DNA of 64,000 nt, taken from Archivesica marissinica (Eukaryota > Mollusca > Bivalvia > Venerida > Vesicomyidae). Positions within the stretch are counted from its first letter, which is position 1. Each line of letters starts with the position of its first letter. The notes under the pieces were generated by a model. That model worked only from the letters and a program-made list of their open reading frames with translations, did no database searches and was not told the origin of the DNA. Below, piece by piece: positions 1 to 10,504 of this stretch. The DNA lies in NCBI GenBank assembly GCA_014843695.1, contig CM026387.1:64603708-64667707 (forward strand), given 5' to 3'. Made by a program: the position numbers and the translations under genes.

Positions 1-413
1 GTCTGCTGGACCAGTCATGTGACAGTTGTACCAGGCTACCGATACACATAACGGAATGCTATTGAACAATGCTTCAGCTCTGTCAGCGAAATTAGCCTTG
101 AACTATATAAATATTTTAAATACGGATGTAAAAGGACAAATACGCCGAGCATAGGAATACGCCGAGCATAGGAATACGCCGAGCATAGTAATACACCGAG
201 CATAGGTTCCACCACTCTATGCATGTGTCGTTAGACCATATAGGCGCATTGTCTCAAGAAAAGCTTGTTTTTAATAAAACAGTCCTTTATACAGATCGAA
301 AAATCATCATAGGAAGGTCATGTAACTCTGTTGGTCCCAGAGGTTTGCTTGGGGAATATCCTAGCTTTGTACCTAGCTATGTATGTCAGTTATCCATAAA
401 TAAATAAACTATT
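1..413. other. Left edge, no gene seen
   Basis: No supported gene. Positions 139-206 hold four copies of a 17-bp unit (core TACGCCGAGCATAGG). The short open frames on both strands show no domain, signal peptide or splice context. Confidence 0.6.
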
Positions 414-426
414 AAATCTATGTTTA

Positions 427-649
427 GTTTATGCAAATTTATTTTAGCTCGTTTGCGAAACAAGTTCTTTCAACTTATATTAATCACTTTCGAGACCTCA
501 TTTCTGATGGAATCCATCGCCACGAGGGAGAGAGAAGAGGCAACATGAAATTTAATTGTATACAATCATAATGGCTCCAGCGGGGCTCAAACTCCGGACC
601 TTTTGCACCTGAAGTGAACGCGCATCCACTGTGCTATCACGACTTCCAC
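427..649 (-). mobile_element. SINE family A (tRNA-derived), complete, with TSD
   Basis: Read on the minus strand this is a tRNA-like head (A box like TAGCACAGTGGATGCGCG and a B-box region near the GGGCTC motif), a central domain with the conserved segment around GCCATCGTGGCGATGGATTC-type sequence, and the tail AGAGTGATTAATATAAGTTG. It is flanked by a perfect 13-bp direct repeat, AAATCTATGTTTA, at 414-426 and 650-662, which is the target-site duplication. Family A recurs at 2257, 3289, 8488, 14206, 18208 and 44509. Confidence 0.88.
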
Positions 650-662
650 AAATCTATGTTTA

Positions 663-961
663 AGTTTAAGATTATCATGTCCATCATTGTCTAAAGAAGA
701 ACTTGCCTCTCTTTGGTTTCTTGCTTTGAACCTCAGCTCTGAAGCTAACAAACAGTCCCCGTAGGTTCTTGATGTTGTCTAAGGTGGTACATTATTTTGC
801 TCATCTTGAAGAACTTGAAACTTTACTTTTCAGAATGTTTGTCCTCTAGTATTACCAGCACACGTTCAGCCATAAGTGGGTTCTGCATCAATGTCATTGT
901 CTATGTAAATTTTATCATTCAATTGTCTGGACTGTATCTCAATATTGATATAGTATTCAAT
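663..961. other. No gene seen
   Basis: AT-rich sequence with no domain-bearing ORF, array or terminal repeat that I can support. Confidence 0.5.
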
Positions 962-972
962 AATAACCAGTT

Positions 973-1190
973 CTCACCAATGCAATCCGGGTTCGATCCT
1001 CGAACCGGGAAGTATGAGAGATGGTACGATGGTCGCCAGATCGGACAGGCGGGTTTTCTCCAGGTACTCCGGTTTCCCCCCACACGAATGACCGACCACA
1101 TGTACGCTTTCATCCGTGTCAACGAGAGTGATTAATATAAGTTGCTAAAACTTGCTTCGCAATCGTTGTAAAACAAATAAAGTTTAAATC
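973..1190 (+). mobile_element. SINE family B, 5'-truncated, with TSD
   Basis: Starts inside the tRNA-like head just before the B box (GGGTTCGATCC) and ends with the tail AGAGTGATTAATATAAGTTG followed by TTGTAAAACAAATAAAG. An 11-bp target-site duplication, AATAACCAGTT, lies at 962-972 and 1191-1201. Family B has a different head and middle from family A but shares its 3' tail. Other copies are at 8946, 20236, 22275, 33922, 42917, 46092 and 59455. Confidence 0.87.
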
Positions 1191-1370
1191 AATAACCAGT
1201 TTTAAGCAATATAGGGGTATAGTTGGTCTTGAATTATGTCTCATGTTTGTTGACGAAGTAAAACATAAATATAAGTCAAGTCCAATAACTATGAAATACT
1301 TAAGTAAATTACACTCATTGCATATATAAATTAATGCTTATCAAATTAATATGACCATAAATATTATATA

Positions 1371-1560
1371 CAGTAAAACTTGTGTTAGTGGTCATCTCTA
1401 TTATATAACCTGCATTATACAACCTGCATTAAGTAGCCAGATTTCAAGATTCCCAATGTGTTGTTTTCTTATACATTTGACCTCAATTAAGCAGCCACCT
1501 GTGATAATCAGCCACTTTCTGTGATTCCCTTGGCTGGCTGCTTAAGACAGGTTTGGTTTC
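1371..1560. mobile_element. Pogo/Tigger-like MITE, diverged copy
   Basis: Begins TA-CAGTAAAACTTGTGTTAGTGG and shares its interior with the better preserved copies at 29850-30009 and 49663-49894. The start resembles the CAGT(C/A)AAACCT termini of pogo/Tigger elements. The right end has decayed and merges into a 99-bp tandem duplication. Confidence 0.6.
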
Positions 1561-1718
1561 CAATAGTCGAGCACATGTTCTTTCCACAGCCATTGGTCTT
1601 TATTCGGAGGTGGTTTGTCTGTGATTCCCTTGGCTGGCTGCTATAGCAGGTTTGGCTTCCAATAGTCGATCACATGTCCTTTCCACAGCCATTGGTCTTT
1701 ATTAGGAAGTGGTTTGTC
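1521..1718. repeat. 99-bp tandem duplication
   Basis: Two 99-bp units begin with TGTGATTCCCTTGGCTGGCT at 1521 and 1620, and a third start is visible at 1719. The unit includes the right end of the MITE at 1371, so the duplication followed that insertion. Confidence 0.8.
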
Positions 1719-2205
1719 TGTGATTATAATAATTGCTTGATTTTATTGAAGAAAATGATTTGTTTCACAGAGAATTGCCGACAACAGATTGAGGCGAAGT
1801 GCCTCCCATCCTCCTACAAGCCGACAAGTGCGGGGATCTCTCCAAGTGCCAGACCTAGTCGCTATAGTAGACCATACAGATGACACAGATGTCCTATTAC
1901 ACAACCAGGTCGTCACCTGAAGTACAACCCATCCTGTAAGCCTGCAACCCAGAGGATCTCTTCAAATGGCAGACCTAGTCACCTTCGTTGACTGCCCTAT
2001 GAGTAACAGACACTCGCAACCAGGTCCTCATGTAATGGATGTCTGGAGCAGTCATGTAGTGTTCATACCTTAATATAGACAGAAATCCATTTCTATTTAT
2101 TTAATAGTAAATTATTATGTATTTATTAGATCTTTTGTGTGAAATGCCTCTCAGTATATTAAAGTTAAATATATGCACACTAGCAGTGAGAGTTATAGTA
2201 CAATA
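1719..2205. other. No gene seen
   Basis: Two similar ~32-bp stretches (near 1834 and 1951, sharing CAGACCTAGTC) show an old local duplication. The 69-codon frame at 1674-1883 has no recognisable domain. Confidence 0.45.
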
Positions 2206-2524
2206 TGTCATGGGATTTCATTAGAATTGTATCATAGCAACACAATTCTAATGAAAGTCGTGGAAGTCGTGATAGCGCAATGGTAGCGCGTTCGCTTCAG
2301 GTGTGAAAGGCCTGGAGTTCGATCCCCGTTGGAGCCGTTACGATTGTGTCCTTAGGCAAGGCATTTAAATTCCACGTTGCCTCTTCTCTCTCCCTCGTGG
2401 CGGTGGATTTCACCAGGAATAAGGTCTCGAGAGTGATTAATACATGTATAAGTTATAAGAACTTGTTTCGCAATCGAGCTAACATAAATTTGTATAAACT
2501 AATTCTAATGAAATTCCATGACAC
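2206..2524. repeat. Long inverted repeat split by a SINE
   Basis: The arm at 2206-2230 (core TTTCATTAGAATTGT) pairs with ACAATTCTAATGAAA at 2242-2256 across an 11-nt loop. The arm continues at 2501-2524 beyond the inserted SINE. With the SINE and one TSD copy removed, the arms are about 24 bp, so this was a hairpin or small MITE before insertion. Confidence 0.75.
2257..2500 (+). mobile_element. SINE family A, full length, with TSD
   Basis: Intact tRNA-like head with A box TAGCGCAATGGTAGCGCG and B box GAGTTCGATCCCC, then the family A middle and the tail ending AAATTTGTATAAACT. The 13-bp TSD AATTCTAATGAAA is at 2244-2256 and 2501-2513. The insertion lies in one arm of the inverted repeat at 2206-2524. 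Confidence 0.92.
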
Positions 2525-2668
2525 CTTTCTTGATTTTCAGCTAAAATGAAGAAAAACACATTAATGAATTGTCATTTGAATGATTTATAGCCTTTAGTGT
2601 ACCCAGCATGCAGAGAGTTAATGCATGCAAGACAGAAGTTAATGTTCCTCAGTATATTCTATATGATG

Positions 2669-3008
2669 CAACTTCTGCCTGAGCTCAAAGTAGGGAGACG
2701 TGAGGTAGCTTATAGAGACTAGTTCTCCAAAATCACCCACTTCTACCTGAGCTCAAAGTAGGGAGAAGTGAGGTAGCTTATAGAGATTAGTTCTCCAAAA
2801 TCACCCACTCCTACCTGAGCTCAAAGTAGGGAGAAGTGAGGTAGCTTATAGAGACTAGTTCTCCAAAATCACCCACTTCTACCTGAGCTCAAAGTAGGGA
2901 GAAGTGAGATAGCTTATAGAGACTAGTTCTCCAAAATCACCCACTTCTCCTTGAACTCAAAGTAGGGAGAAGTGAGGTAGCTTATAGAGACTATTTCTCC
3001 AAAATCAC
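2669..3008. repeat. 68-bp minisatellite, about 5 units
   Basis: About five units with a 68-bp period; CTACCTGAGCTCAAAGTAGG recurs at 2743 and 2811 and onward. Units differ by a few substitutions. No coding potential. Confidence 0.9.
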
Positions 3009-3179
3009 CCTCTTGCTTAAGCTCTGCAGCTTCACTGAAACTTATATGCAGAATCTTAGTCTTGAGGGTATAAAACCTTCTCCAAATCTCAAACTCAGTC
3101 TAAAGCTTTCTGATTGGTTGAGCCAAGAGTAAATCGCATTCTCAACCAATCATATCAAATGAGTTTGACATTAAGTCTG

Positions 3180-4826
3180 TGGAAGCCTCATAATGACCCA
3201 TACACAATTTGGTGTAAGCCAACTTTATAATAACCTCTACACAAATGGTGTCTGAGGAGACAAGGTAATGACCTGACCTACACAGTGTCAGCTGGAGCCG
3301 TTACGATTGTGCCCTTAGGCAAGGCATTTAAATTCTACATTGCCACTTCTCTCTCCCTCGTGGCGATGGATTCCATCAGGAATGAGGGCTCGAGAGTGAT
3401 TAATATAAGTTGTAAGAACTTGTTTTCTAATCAAGCTCAAATAAATTTGTATAAACTACACAGTGTGGTCTGAGGAAACGAGATAATGACCTCTACACAA
3501 TTGTGAGCAACCTGATAATGAGCTACACAATTTGGTGTAAGGAGACATTACAATGACCTTTACACAGTTTGGTATGAGCTGGAAACCTGATATTGACCTC
3601 TATGCAAGTTTGTGTAAGGAAACCTGATAATGACCTCTACACAAATTAGTGTACGGCAACCTGATAATGACCTCTACATAAATGTGTGTACGGCAACCTG
3701 ATAATGACCTCTACACAATATGGTGAAATAAAACCTTATAATGACCTCTTCACAGTTTGGTACAACCTGATAATGACCTACACAATTTGTCTGAGATGAC
3801 CTGATTATGACCTCTACACAATTTGGTCCGAGGTAACCTGATAATTATCTCTACAAAATTTGGTCTGAGGTGACCTGATAACAAATTGGTATGATGAAAC
3901 CTAATGATGACCTCTACACAATTTGGTCTGAGATGACCTGATAAGGACCTCTACAAAATTTGGTCTGAGATGACCTGATAACAAATTGGTATGATGAAAC
4001 CTAATGATGACCTCTACACAATTTGGTCTGAGATGACCTGATAAGGACCTCTACAAAATTTGGTCTGAGGTGACCTGATAACAAATTGGTATGATGAAAC
4101 CTAATGATGACCTCTACACAATTTGGTCTGAGATGACCTGATAAGGACCTCTACACAATTTGGTCTGAGGTGACCTGATAAGGACCTCTACACAATTTGG
4201 TCTGAGATGACCTGATAACCACTCTACACAATTTGGTCTGAGATGATCTGATAAGGACCTCTACACAATTTGGTCTGAGATGACCTGATACCCATCTCTA
4301 CACAATTTGGTCTGAGATGATCTGATACTTATCTCTACACAATTTGGTCTGAGATGATCTGATACTTATCTCTACACAATTTGGTCTGAGTTGATCTGAT
4401 AAGGACCTCTACACAATTTGGTCTGAGATGATCTGATACTTACCTCTACACAATTTGGTCTGAGTTGATCTGATACTTCTCTCTACACAATTTGGTCTGA
4501 GATGATCTGATACTTCTCTCTACACAATTTGGTCTGAGATGATCTGATACTTATCTCTACACAATTTGGTCTGAGATGACCTGATACTTATCTCTACACA
4601 ATTTGGTCTGAGATGACCTGATACTTATCTCTACACAATTTGGTCTGAGATGATCTGATACTTACCTCTACACAATTTGGTCTGAGTTGATCTGATAGTT
4701 ACCTCTACACAATTTGGTCTGAGTTGATCTGATAAGGACCTCTACACAATTTGGTCTGAGATGATCTGATACTTATCTTTACACAATTTGGTCTGAGATC
4801 TGATACTTACCTCTACACAATTTGGA
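3180..4826. repeat. 37-39-bp minisatellite, about 38 units
   Basis: Head-to-tail units built on CTACACAATTTGGTCTGAG followed by a variable GATGA(C/T)CTGATA stretch. The left part is degenerate, while the right part (from about 4100) is near-uniform and shows multi-unit blocks repeated together. A SINE interrupts it at 3289-3455. Confidence 0.92.
3289..3455 (+). mobile_element. SINE family A, 5'-truncated, with TSD
   Basis: Begins in the family A central domain and ends AAATAAATTTGTATAAA. The TSD CTACACAGTGT at 3278-3288 and 3456-3466 is itself a piece of the surrounding array unit, so the element landed in a pre-existing array. Confidence 0.9.
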
Positions 4827-5214
4827 ACATGTGAGATATTCTATGTCTGACTTGCTCGTGGATAGGCAAATTAAGGTTAGAGTGAGTTCTACTCTCTCTC
4901 GCAATCACAAACAAGAAATATGTGTCCCACAATGCAATAGTTTATATGTTGCTCTTTTTTAATATTAAAATAACATTTCCAAATATCTTCTCTTCAATCT
5001 TCTTCATGCATGAGCTTGACAACACAGTGCAACTAAAAACTGCCATATGTACATGTTGATAAACACATTCAATGTTCTTATATGTAGATAAGTTTGTTCA
5101 ATGTCTATGGCCACTATGGAATGCCATCTTTAACGTTGTTTAAGTATAGTCCACATATTGACTTTAAAGCGAAATTACATCGCAAAAAGCAAATAAAACG
5201 CATTTGTTTCACGT
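4827..5214. other. No gene seen
   Basis: AT-rich sequence with no array or terminal repeats. The 60-codon frame starting at 5094 is not supported by any motif. Confidence 0.5.
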
Positions 5215-5670
5215 ATAAATGCATTGCTACTACAAATTCTTCCGAATACATTCGAACACTAACATTGAATCAATAAACAGTGTTTTTGTGGATTGAAAGT
5301 ATGATTTCATATAACGGTCATCCATGCTCCTGAATTGACGTTTGTTTTGTCAGCGAAGTCAATACTAAATGCTAGATAATGTCGTTTAGAGATAATTTAA
5401 CTAAGAATACTCTACAATATATAGGCACAAATGTGAGATATAATGGTATATCTGTACCATAAATCGTGCTATTCAGGATACACTACAGTAGTTGTATTAG
5501 GCCTGTATGTTTACATTATTTTGTTAGGTTAACAAACTGCGTATACGACGTTTATTTATTAGTTGAAATACTCAGTATTTGAGGCAAATATTTGGGGGAA
5601 AAATAAACCATATAATAGGAAAATACATTCTGTAGAAATATGTGTTTTCATTGATGTAGTGTCGCTATAA
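5215..5670. repeat. Unclassified ~480-bp dispersed repeat, copy 1
   Basis: Closely matches 51165-51655, sharing stretches such as GTGTCGCT near the right end and TTAGTTGAAATACTCAGT in the middle. The second copy is an insertion in intron 2 of the second peptide gene. No ORF or clear terminal repeats are seen. Confidence 0.7.
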
Positions 5671-5727
5671 ATAACTGGTAGAAACAGCAATATTCCCCAA
5701 GCCAGCTGAATAGCTTCTTCGCATGAA

Positions 5728-6551
5728 ACAATTCAACACTCGAGTGGTAGAATTCTAACCTACAACTGTGAGGGGCAAGTGACTTGAACCACTCGGCACC
5801 CATTATATAAGTCTATTAGTTTATACAACTATGAGGGGCAAGTGACTTGAACCACTCGGCTCCCATTATATAAGTCTATTAGTTTATACAACTATGAGGG
5901 GCAAGTGACCTGTGCCACTCGGCTCCCATTATATAAGTCTATTAGTTTATACAACTATGAGGGGCAAGTGACCTGTGCCACTCGGCTCCCATTATATAGT
6001 TCTATTAGTTTATACAACTATGAGGGGCAAGTGACTTGAACCACTCGGCACCCTTATATAAGTCTATTAGTTTAACAACTGTGAGGGACAAGTGACTTGA
6101 ACCACTCGGCTCCCATTATATATCTATTAGTTTATACAACTGTGAGGGGCAAGTGACCTGATCCACTCGGCTCCCATTATATAAGTCTATTAGTTTATAC
6201 AACTGTGAGGGGCAAGTGACCTGTGCCACTCGGCTCCCATTATATTAGTTTATACAACTATGAGGGGCAAGTGACTTGAACCACTCGGCTCCCATTATAT
6301 AAGTCTATTAGTTTATACAACTATGAGGGGCAAGTGACTTGAACCACTCGGCTCCCATTATATAAGTCTATTAGTTTATACAACTGTGAGGGACAAGTGA
6401 CTTGAACCACTCGGCTCCCATTATATAAGTCTATTAGTTTATACAACTGTGAGGGGCAAGTGACTTGAACCACTCGGCTCCCATTATATAGGTCTATTAG
6501 TTTATACACCTGTGAGGGGCAAGTGACCTGTGCCACTCGGCTCCCATTATA
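5728..6551. repeat. 63-bp satellite, left part (about 12 units)
   Basis: Units of 63 bp carry GAGGGGCAAGTGACTTGAAC and CATTATATAAGTCTATTAG. Because 63 is a multiple of 3, long frames stay open (for example a 21-residue repeat on the minus strand), but this is a by-product of the period. The first degenerate unit resembles the dispersed segment before the SINEs at 14085 and 18085. A Tc1-like element splits the array. Confidence 0.92.
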
Positions 6552-8161
6552 TACACAAAGAAAAAAGTTAAGCACCCCCGGATATTTTCACAATGTCGAA
6601 TGGCAAAAGCATGTATAATCCGCAATAGCCCTGAAATACTCGAAAAAGCTAATGTCATCTGAAAGAACAATCATCTGGCAAGACTAAAACGCAACAATGG
6701 CTAGCTGTGATTGTAATTTAATAGAGATTACATCATGTTATCACAAGTACTGTTTTTACCATGAAACACAGCCCTCAAAAGTTTGGATGGACAAGTCCCA
6801 GAAAGAGCGCTAACATTGCTATTGTCACATAAAAATGTTCTTCGAAGACACTAGAGTACGTCTGCAGTAAGAATAATCAGTACCTGGTGGGCCCGCCACG
6901 TACCTGGATGACAATCTCCACCCTACGTCTCATGCTTCCAGTCAAACGTTGGATCTGTTCTCGGGTCAATAACACCAATTCACCATGCAAAGCTGCTTCC
7001 CACTGGTCTCAAGTCTGTACTGGGGGGGGGGGGGGCTTCCGTGCCTGCATTCGCCGCCCTATAATGTTACACACATGCTCCAGTGGATTCAGATCTGGGC
7101 CTACCGCTGACCAGGGTAGAGTTGTCACTGCATTGGCCCTCATGAAATCCACTACGGCACGTGATCTGTGAAGCCTGGCGTTGTCGTCCATGTACTGAGG
7201 TCGTGTAGCAAGTGGGTGGTTGTCGAAATGTGGGACAACGACTGGATGTAGGACGTCAAGGATGTACTGAGCTCCGGATAAGTTGCCCCTGATGGTGACC
7301 AAATCCAGCTTGCAATCATGGGACAGGCATCCCCACACCATAACAGATCCACCTCCATACGCAACAGTTGGATGAATGATCCTGGGGGTTTAGGCTGTGT
7401 TCGTGTGTCTCCAAACACGTCTACGTTCATCAGAAACGTGCAAACCAATGCATTTTCCTCCAGGTCCTCAAATTCCAGTCTCATCTGGCCAAACACCATG
7501 CCAAACGTGCACGTTTATGGTGGTCTCTTAACACGGGACGTTTAATGACTATTCTGGTCTTTAATCCTGCCGCTTTGAGACGATTACGGACTGTTCTGGT
7601 GCTGATGGGTCGATTTGGTAACCACAGTCTTCTCATCTGAGGACTTGTACTGAAGGGTTCTCGGCGAGCAAGTCGTATCAGATTCCTGTCCTCTCGCCGT
7701 GTAGTGACAGTAGGTCTTCCCGACATTGGACGGTCCATTGCACTTCCGGTCTGCGCATGCTTCCGGACTAAGCCGCTAACAACAGTGTAATGGTAGCCCA
7801 TATTTCGTCCTATCGCCTTAAAGGACATTCCTGCGGAATGCATACCAATAATCTGATTCCTAATCTCCATTGGCACTCGTCTACGTGCCATGTTCAATGA
7901 TTATGCTGAAATGCCCGTTTCGCACTACGTTAAATACCCACAAATACAGTTGGTCCATACTGCTTTTTGTGATCCTCGAGGGTAGCATGCTGCACGTGCA
8001 TGTCACAAGCGATGCAATCACAACTGTCACACATCACTGGTTACAACGTATCGTGCAAACCCTACACTTCCCATAATTGTACCTTCTTTAACTATTTCGA
8101 ATAATCAGAGGGGGGGAATCATCCAAAATATCCAGGGGTGCTTAACTTTTTTCTTTGTGTA
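6552..8161 (-). mobile_element. Tc1/mariner-like DNA transposon (DD34E), nearly complete
   Basis: Inverted ends begin CACAAAGAAAAAAGTTAAGC and match for about 26 bp, then again after one mismatch (about 35 bp in all). Both sides are flanked by TA within the satellite motif TATATA, as expected for Tc1/mariner TA targeting. The ~1.6-kb body holds one decayed transposase on the minus strand. The two halves of the 63-bp array rejoin cleanly when the element is removed. Confidence 0.93.
6877..7897 (-). pseudogene. Tc1-like transposase, inactivated
   Basis: The start MARRRVP (ATG near 7891 or 7897) leads into an N-terminal helix-turn-helix region with GMSFKAIGRNMGYHYTVVS and a GRPTVTTRRED segment. 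The catalytic core appears in pieces: SDE (first Asp), YGGGSVMVWGCLS, MDDNARLHRS (second Asp) and GPDLNPLE (Glu). Thirty-four residues separate the second Asp and the Glu, so this is the DD34E class. The C-terminus has IQRLTGSMRRRVE and GGPTRY. Total length fits a ~340-residue transposase. Defects: an in-frame stop at 7481-7483, a frameshift before SDE, at least two further stops, and a G12 run at 7021-7032. It is probably non-autonomous now. Confidence 0.9.
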
Positions 8162-8487
8162 TATAAGTCTATTAGTTTATACAACTGTGAGGGACAAGTG
8201 ACTTGAACCACTCGGCTCCCATTATATAAGTCTATTAGTTTATACAACTGTGAGGGACAAGTGACTTGAACCACTCGGCTCCCATTATATAAGTCTATTA
8301 GTTTATACAACTGTGAGGGGCAAGTGACTTGAACCACTCGGCTCCCATTATATAAGTCTATTAGTTTATACAACTATGAGGGGCAAGTGACTTGAACCAC
8401 TCGGCACCCATTATGTAAGTCTATTAGTTTATACAACTGTGAGGGACAAGTGACTTGAACCACTCAGCTCCCATTATATAAGTCTAT
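8162..8487. repeat. 63-bp satellite, right part (about 5 units)
   Basis: Continuation of the array at 5728-6551 beyond the transposon. The final unit is interrupted by a SINE with TSD TATAAGTCTAT. Confidence 0.92.
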
Positions 8488-8663
8488 TAGTTTATACAAA
8501 TTTATTATAGCTCGATTGCAAAGCAAGTTCTTACAACTTAATCACTCTCGAGACCTCATTACTGATGGAATCCATCGCCACGAGGGAGAGAGAAGAGACA
8601 ACATGGAATTTAAATGCCTTGCCTAAGGGCACAATCGTAACGGCTCCAGCGGGGCTCGAACTC
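8488..8663 (-). mobile_element. SINE family A, 5'-truncated at the B box, with TSD
   Basis: Minus-strand copy running from the tail (TTTATACAAATTTATT on the plus strand) to the GGGGCTCGAAC B-box area. The 11-bp TSD TATAAGTCTAT is at 8477-8487 and 8664-8674 and consists of satellite sequence. Confidence 0.87.
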
Positions 8664-8674
8664 TATAAGTCTAT

Positions 8675-8945
8675 GTGACCCCTACAATTGTTTTGTTTAG
8701 AGTGGGTATGTATATATAACATTAACAACATAAACATGTATAGCTGTTGACCGAGCCGACCTTGAACCACCATTTTTGCAAACTTAGAAGATATCCACAC
8801 ACTGATGCTACGTTCAGAATATCAACGCTCTGAACAATATACGTTTCTACGACGTGTGAGCATAAGAATTAGTATAGAATTATTTCCCATCCAAGTGACG
8901 TAGTCTCAATAGAGGGCCTTTTGGCTGGAAAATGCACAAAATGTA
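8675..8945. other. No gene seen
   Basis: Short unique-looking spacer without ORF or repeat that I can support. Confidence 0.45.
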
Positions 8946-9135
8946 TGTTTAAACTTTATTTATTTTACAACGATTGTGAAGCAAGTTCTAACAACTTATA
9001 TTAATCACTCTTGTTGGCGCAGTTGATGTGATCATTTGTGTGGGAATACCCGGAGAAAACCCACCTGTCCGATCTGGCGACCACCGTACCATCTCACATA
9101 CTTCCCGGTCCGAGGATCGAACCCGGGTTTCATTT
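8946..9135 (-). mobile_element. SINE family B, partial
   Basis: Minus-strand copy from the tail (TTTATTTATTTTACAACGAT on plus) through the central domain to the B box (ATCGAACCCGGGTT on plus). The A-box half of the head is missing. The copy is more diverged than others, with a deletion of the GGAGGAAACCGGAGT segment. Confidence 0.85.
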
Positions 9136-9363
9136 TGTAGAGAAGCAGAACTGAGAAAGTGGCCTGGATAACGAATCAAAATCATTTTGTGAGAGAGGTA
9201 CACCCACCCCAGATAGCTTGTATATAGGGTTGTACACCTGCCCCGTGTGGATGTATAAACATATTTTTCCAGAATCTACCAATTTTAACATTTTCTGAAA
9301 TGTGTCTATACGGCAGACATTTGAAATTTATTAGTAGGGAAGACGAATTGCTCATAAAACGGT

Positions 9364-10363
9364 NNNNNNNNNNNNNNNNNNNNNNNNNNNNNNNNNNNNN
9401 NNNNNNNNNNNNNNNNNNNNNNNNNNNNNNNNNNNNNNNNNNNNNNNNNNNNNNNNNNNNNNNNNNNNNNNNNNNNNNNNNNNNNNNNNNNNNNNNNNNN
9501 NNNNNNNNNNNNNNNNNNNNNNNNNNNNNNNNNNNNNNNNNNNNNNNNNNNNNNNNNNNNNNNNNNNNNNNNNNNNNNNNNNNNNNNNNNNNNNNNNNNN
9601 NNNNNNNNNNNNNNNNNNNNNNNNNNNNNNNNNNNNNNNNNNNNNNNNNNNNNNNNNNNNNNNNNNNNNNNNNNNNNNNNNNNNNNNNNNNNNNNNNNNN
9701 NNNNNNNNNNNNNNNNNNNNNNNNNNNNNNNNNNNNNNNNNNNNNNNNNNNNNNNNNNNNNNNNNNNNNNNNNNNNNNNNNNNNNNNNNNNNNNNNNNNN
9801 NNNNNNNNNNNNNNNNNNNNNNNNNNNNNNNNNNNNNNNNNNNNNNNNNNNNNNNNNNNNNNNNNNNNNNNNNNNNNNNNNNNNNNNNNNNNNNNNNNNN
9901 NNNNNNNNNNNNNNNNNNNNNNNNNNNNNNNNNNNNNNNNNNNNNNNNNNNNNNNNNNNNNNNNNNNNNNNNNNNNNNNNNNNNNNNNNNNNNNNNNNNN
10001 NNNNNNNNNNNNNNNNNNNNNNNNNNNNNNNNNNNNNNNNNNNNNNNNNNNNNNNNNNNNNNNNNNNNNNNNNNNNNNNNNNNNNNNNNNNNNNNNNNNN
10101 NNNNNNNNNNNNNNNNNNNNNNNNNNNNNNNNNNNNNNNNNNNNNNNNNNNNNNNNNNNNNNNNNNNNNNNNNNNNNNNNNNNNNNNNNNNNNNNNNNNN
10201 NNNNNNNNNNNNNNNNNNNNNNNNNNNNNNNNNNNNNNNNNNNNNNNNNNNNNNNNNNNNNNNNNNNNNNNNNNNNNNNNNNNNNNNNNNNNNNNNNNNN
10301 NNNNNNNNNNNNNNNNNNNNNNNNNNNNNNNNNNNNNNNNNNNNNNNNNNNNNNNNNNNNNNN
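9364..10363. other. Assembly gap, 1000 N
   Basis: Exactly 1000 unknown bases, a conventional placeholder length. Open frames that appear to cross it are artefacts. Confidence 0.99.
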
Positions 10364-10504
10364 CCTGATTCAACACTTTAAAACAAGTATGTCAAGCAAT
10401 CGTTCGTTTTCATAACCAGCCTCCCTTCCCAAAACCTCTAACATATCTTGCATATCTCTGCTCACTCTAGCACACACAAATAATCAATCAAATATAGCAC
10501 ACTA

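Noticed and set aside
3180..4826. CRISPR-like array
   Set aside because: Units are contiguous tandem repeats without unique spacers, in a eukaryotic genome with SINEs and LINEs; a minisatellite.
9300..10415. Long ORFs on both strands across 9364-10363
   Set aside because: They consist of N translated as X; this is an assembly gap.
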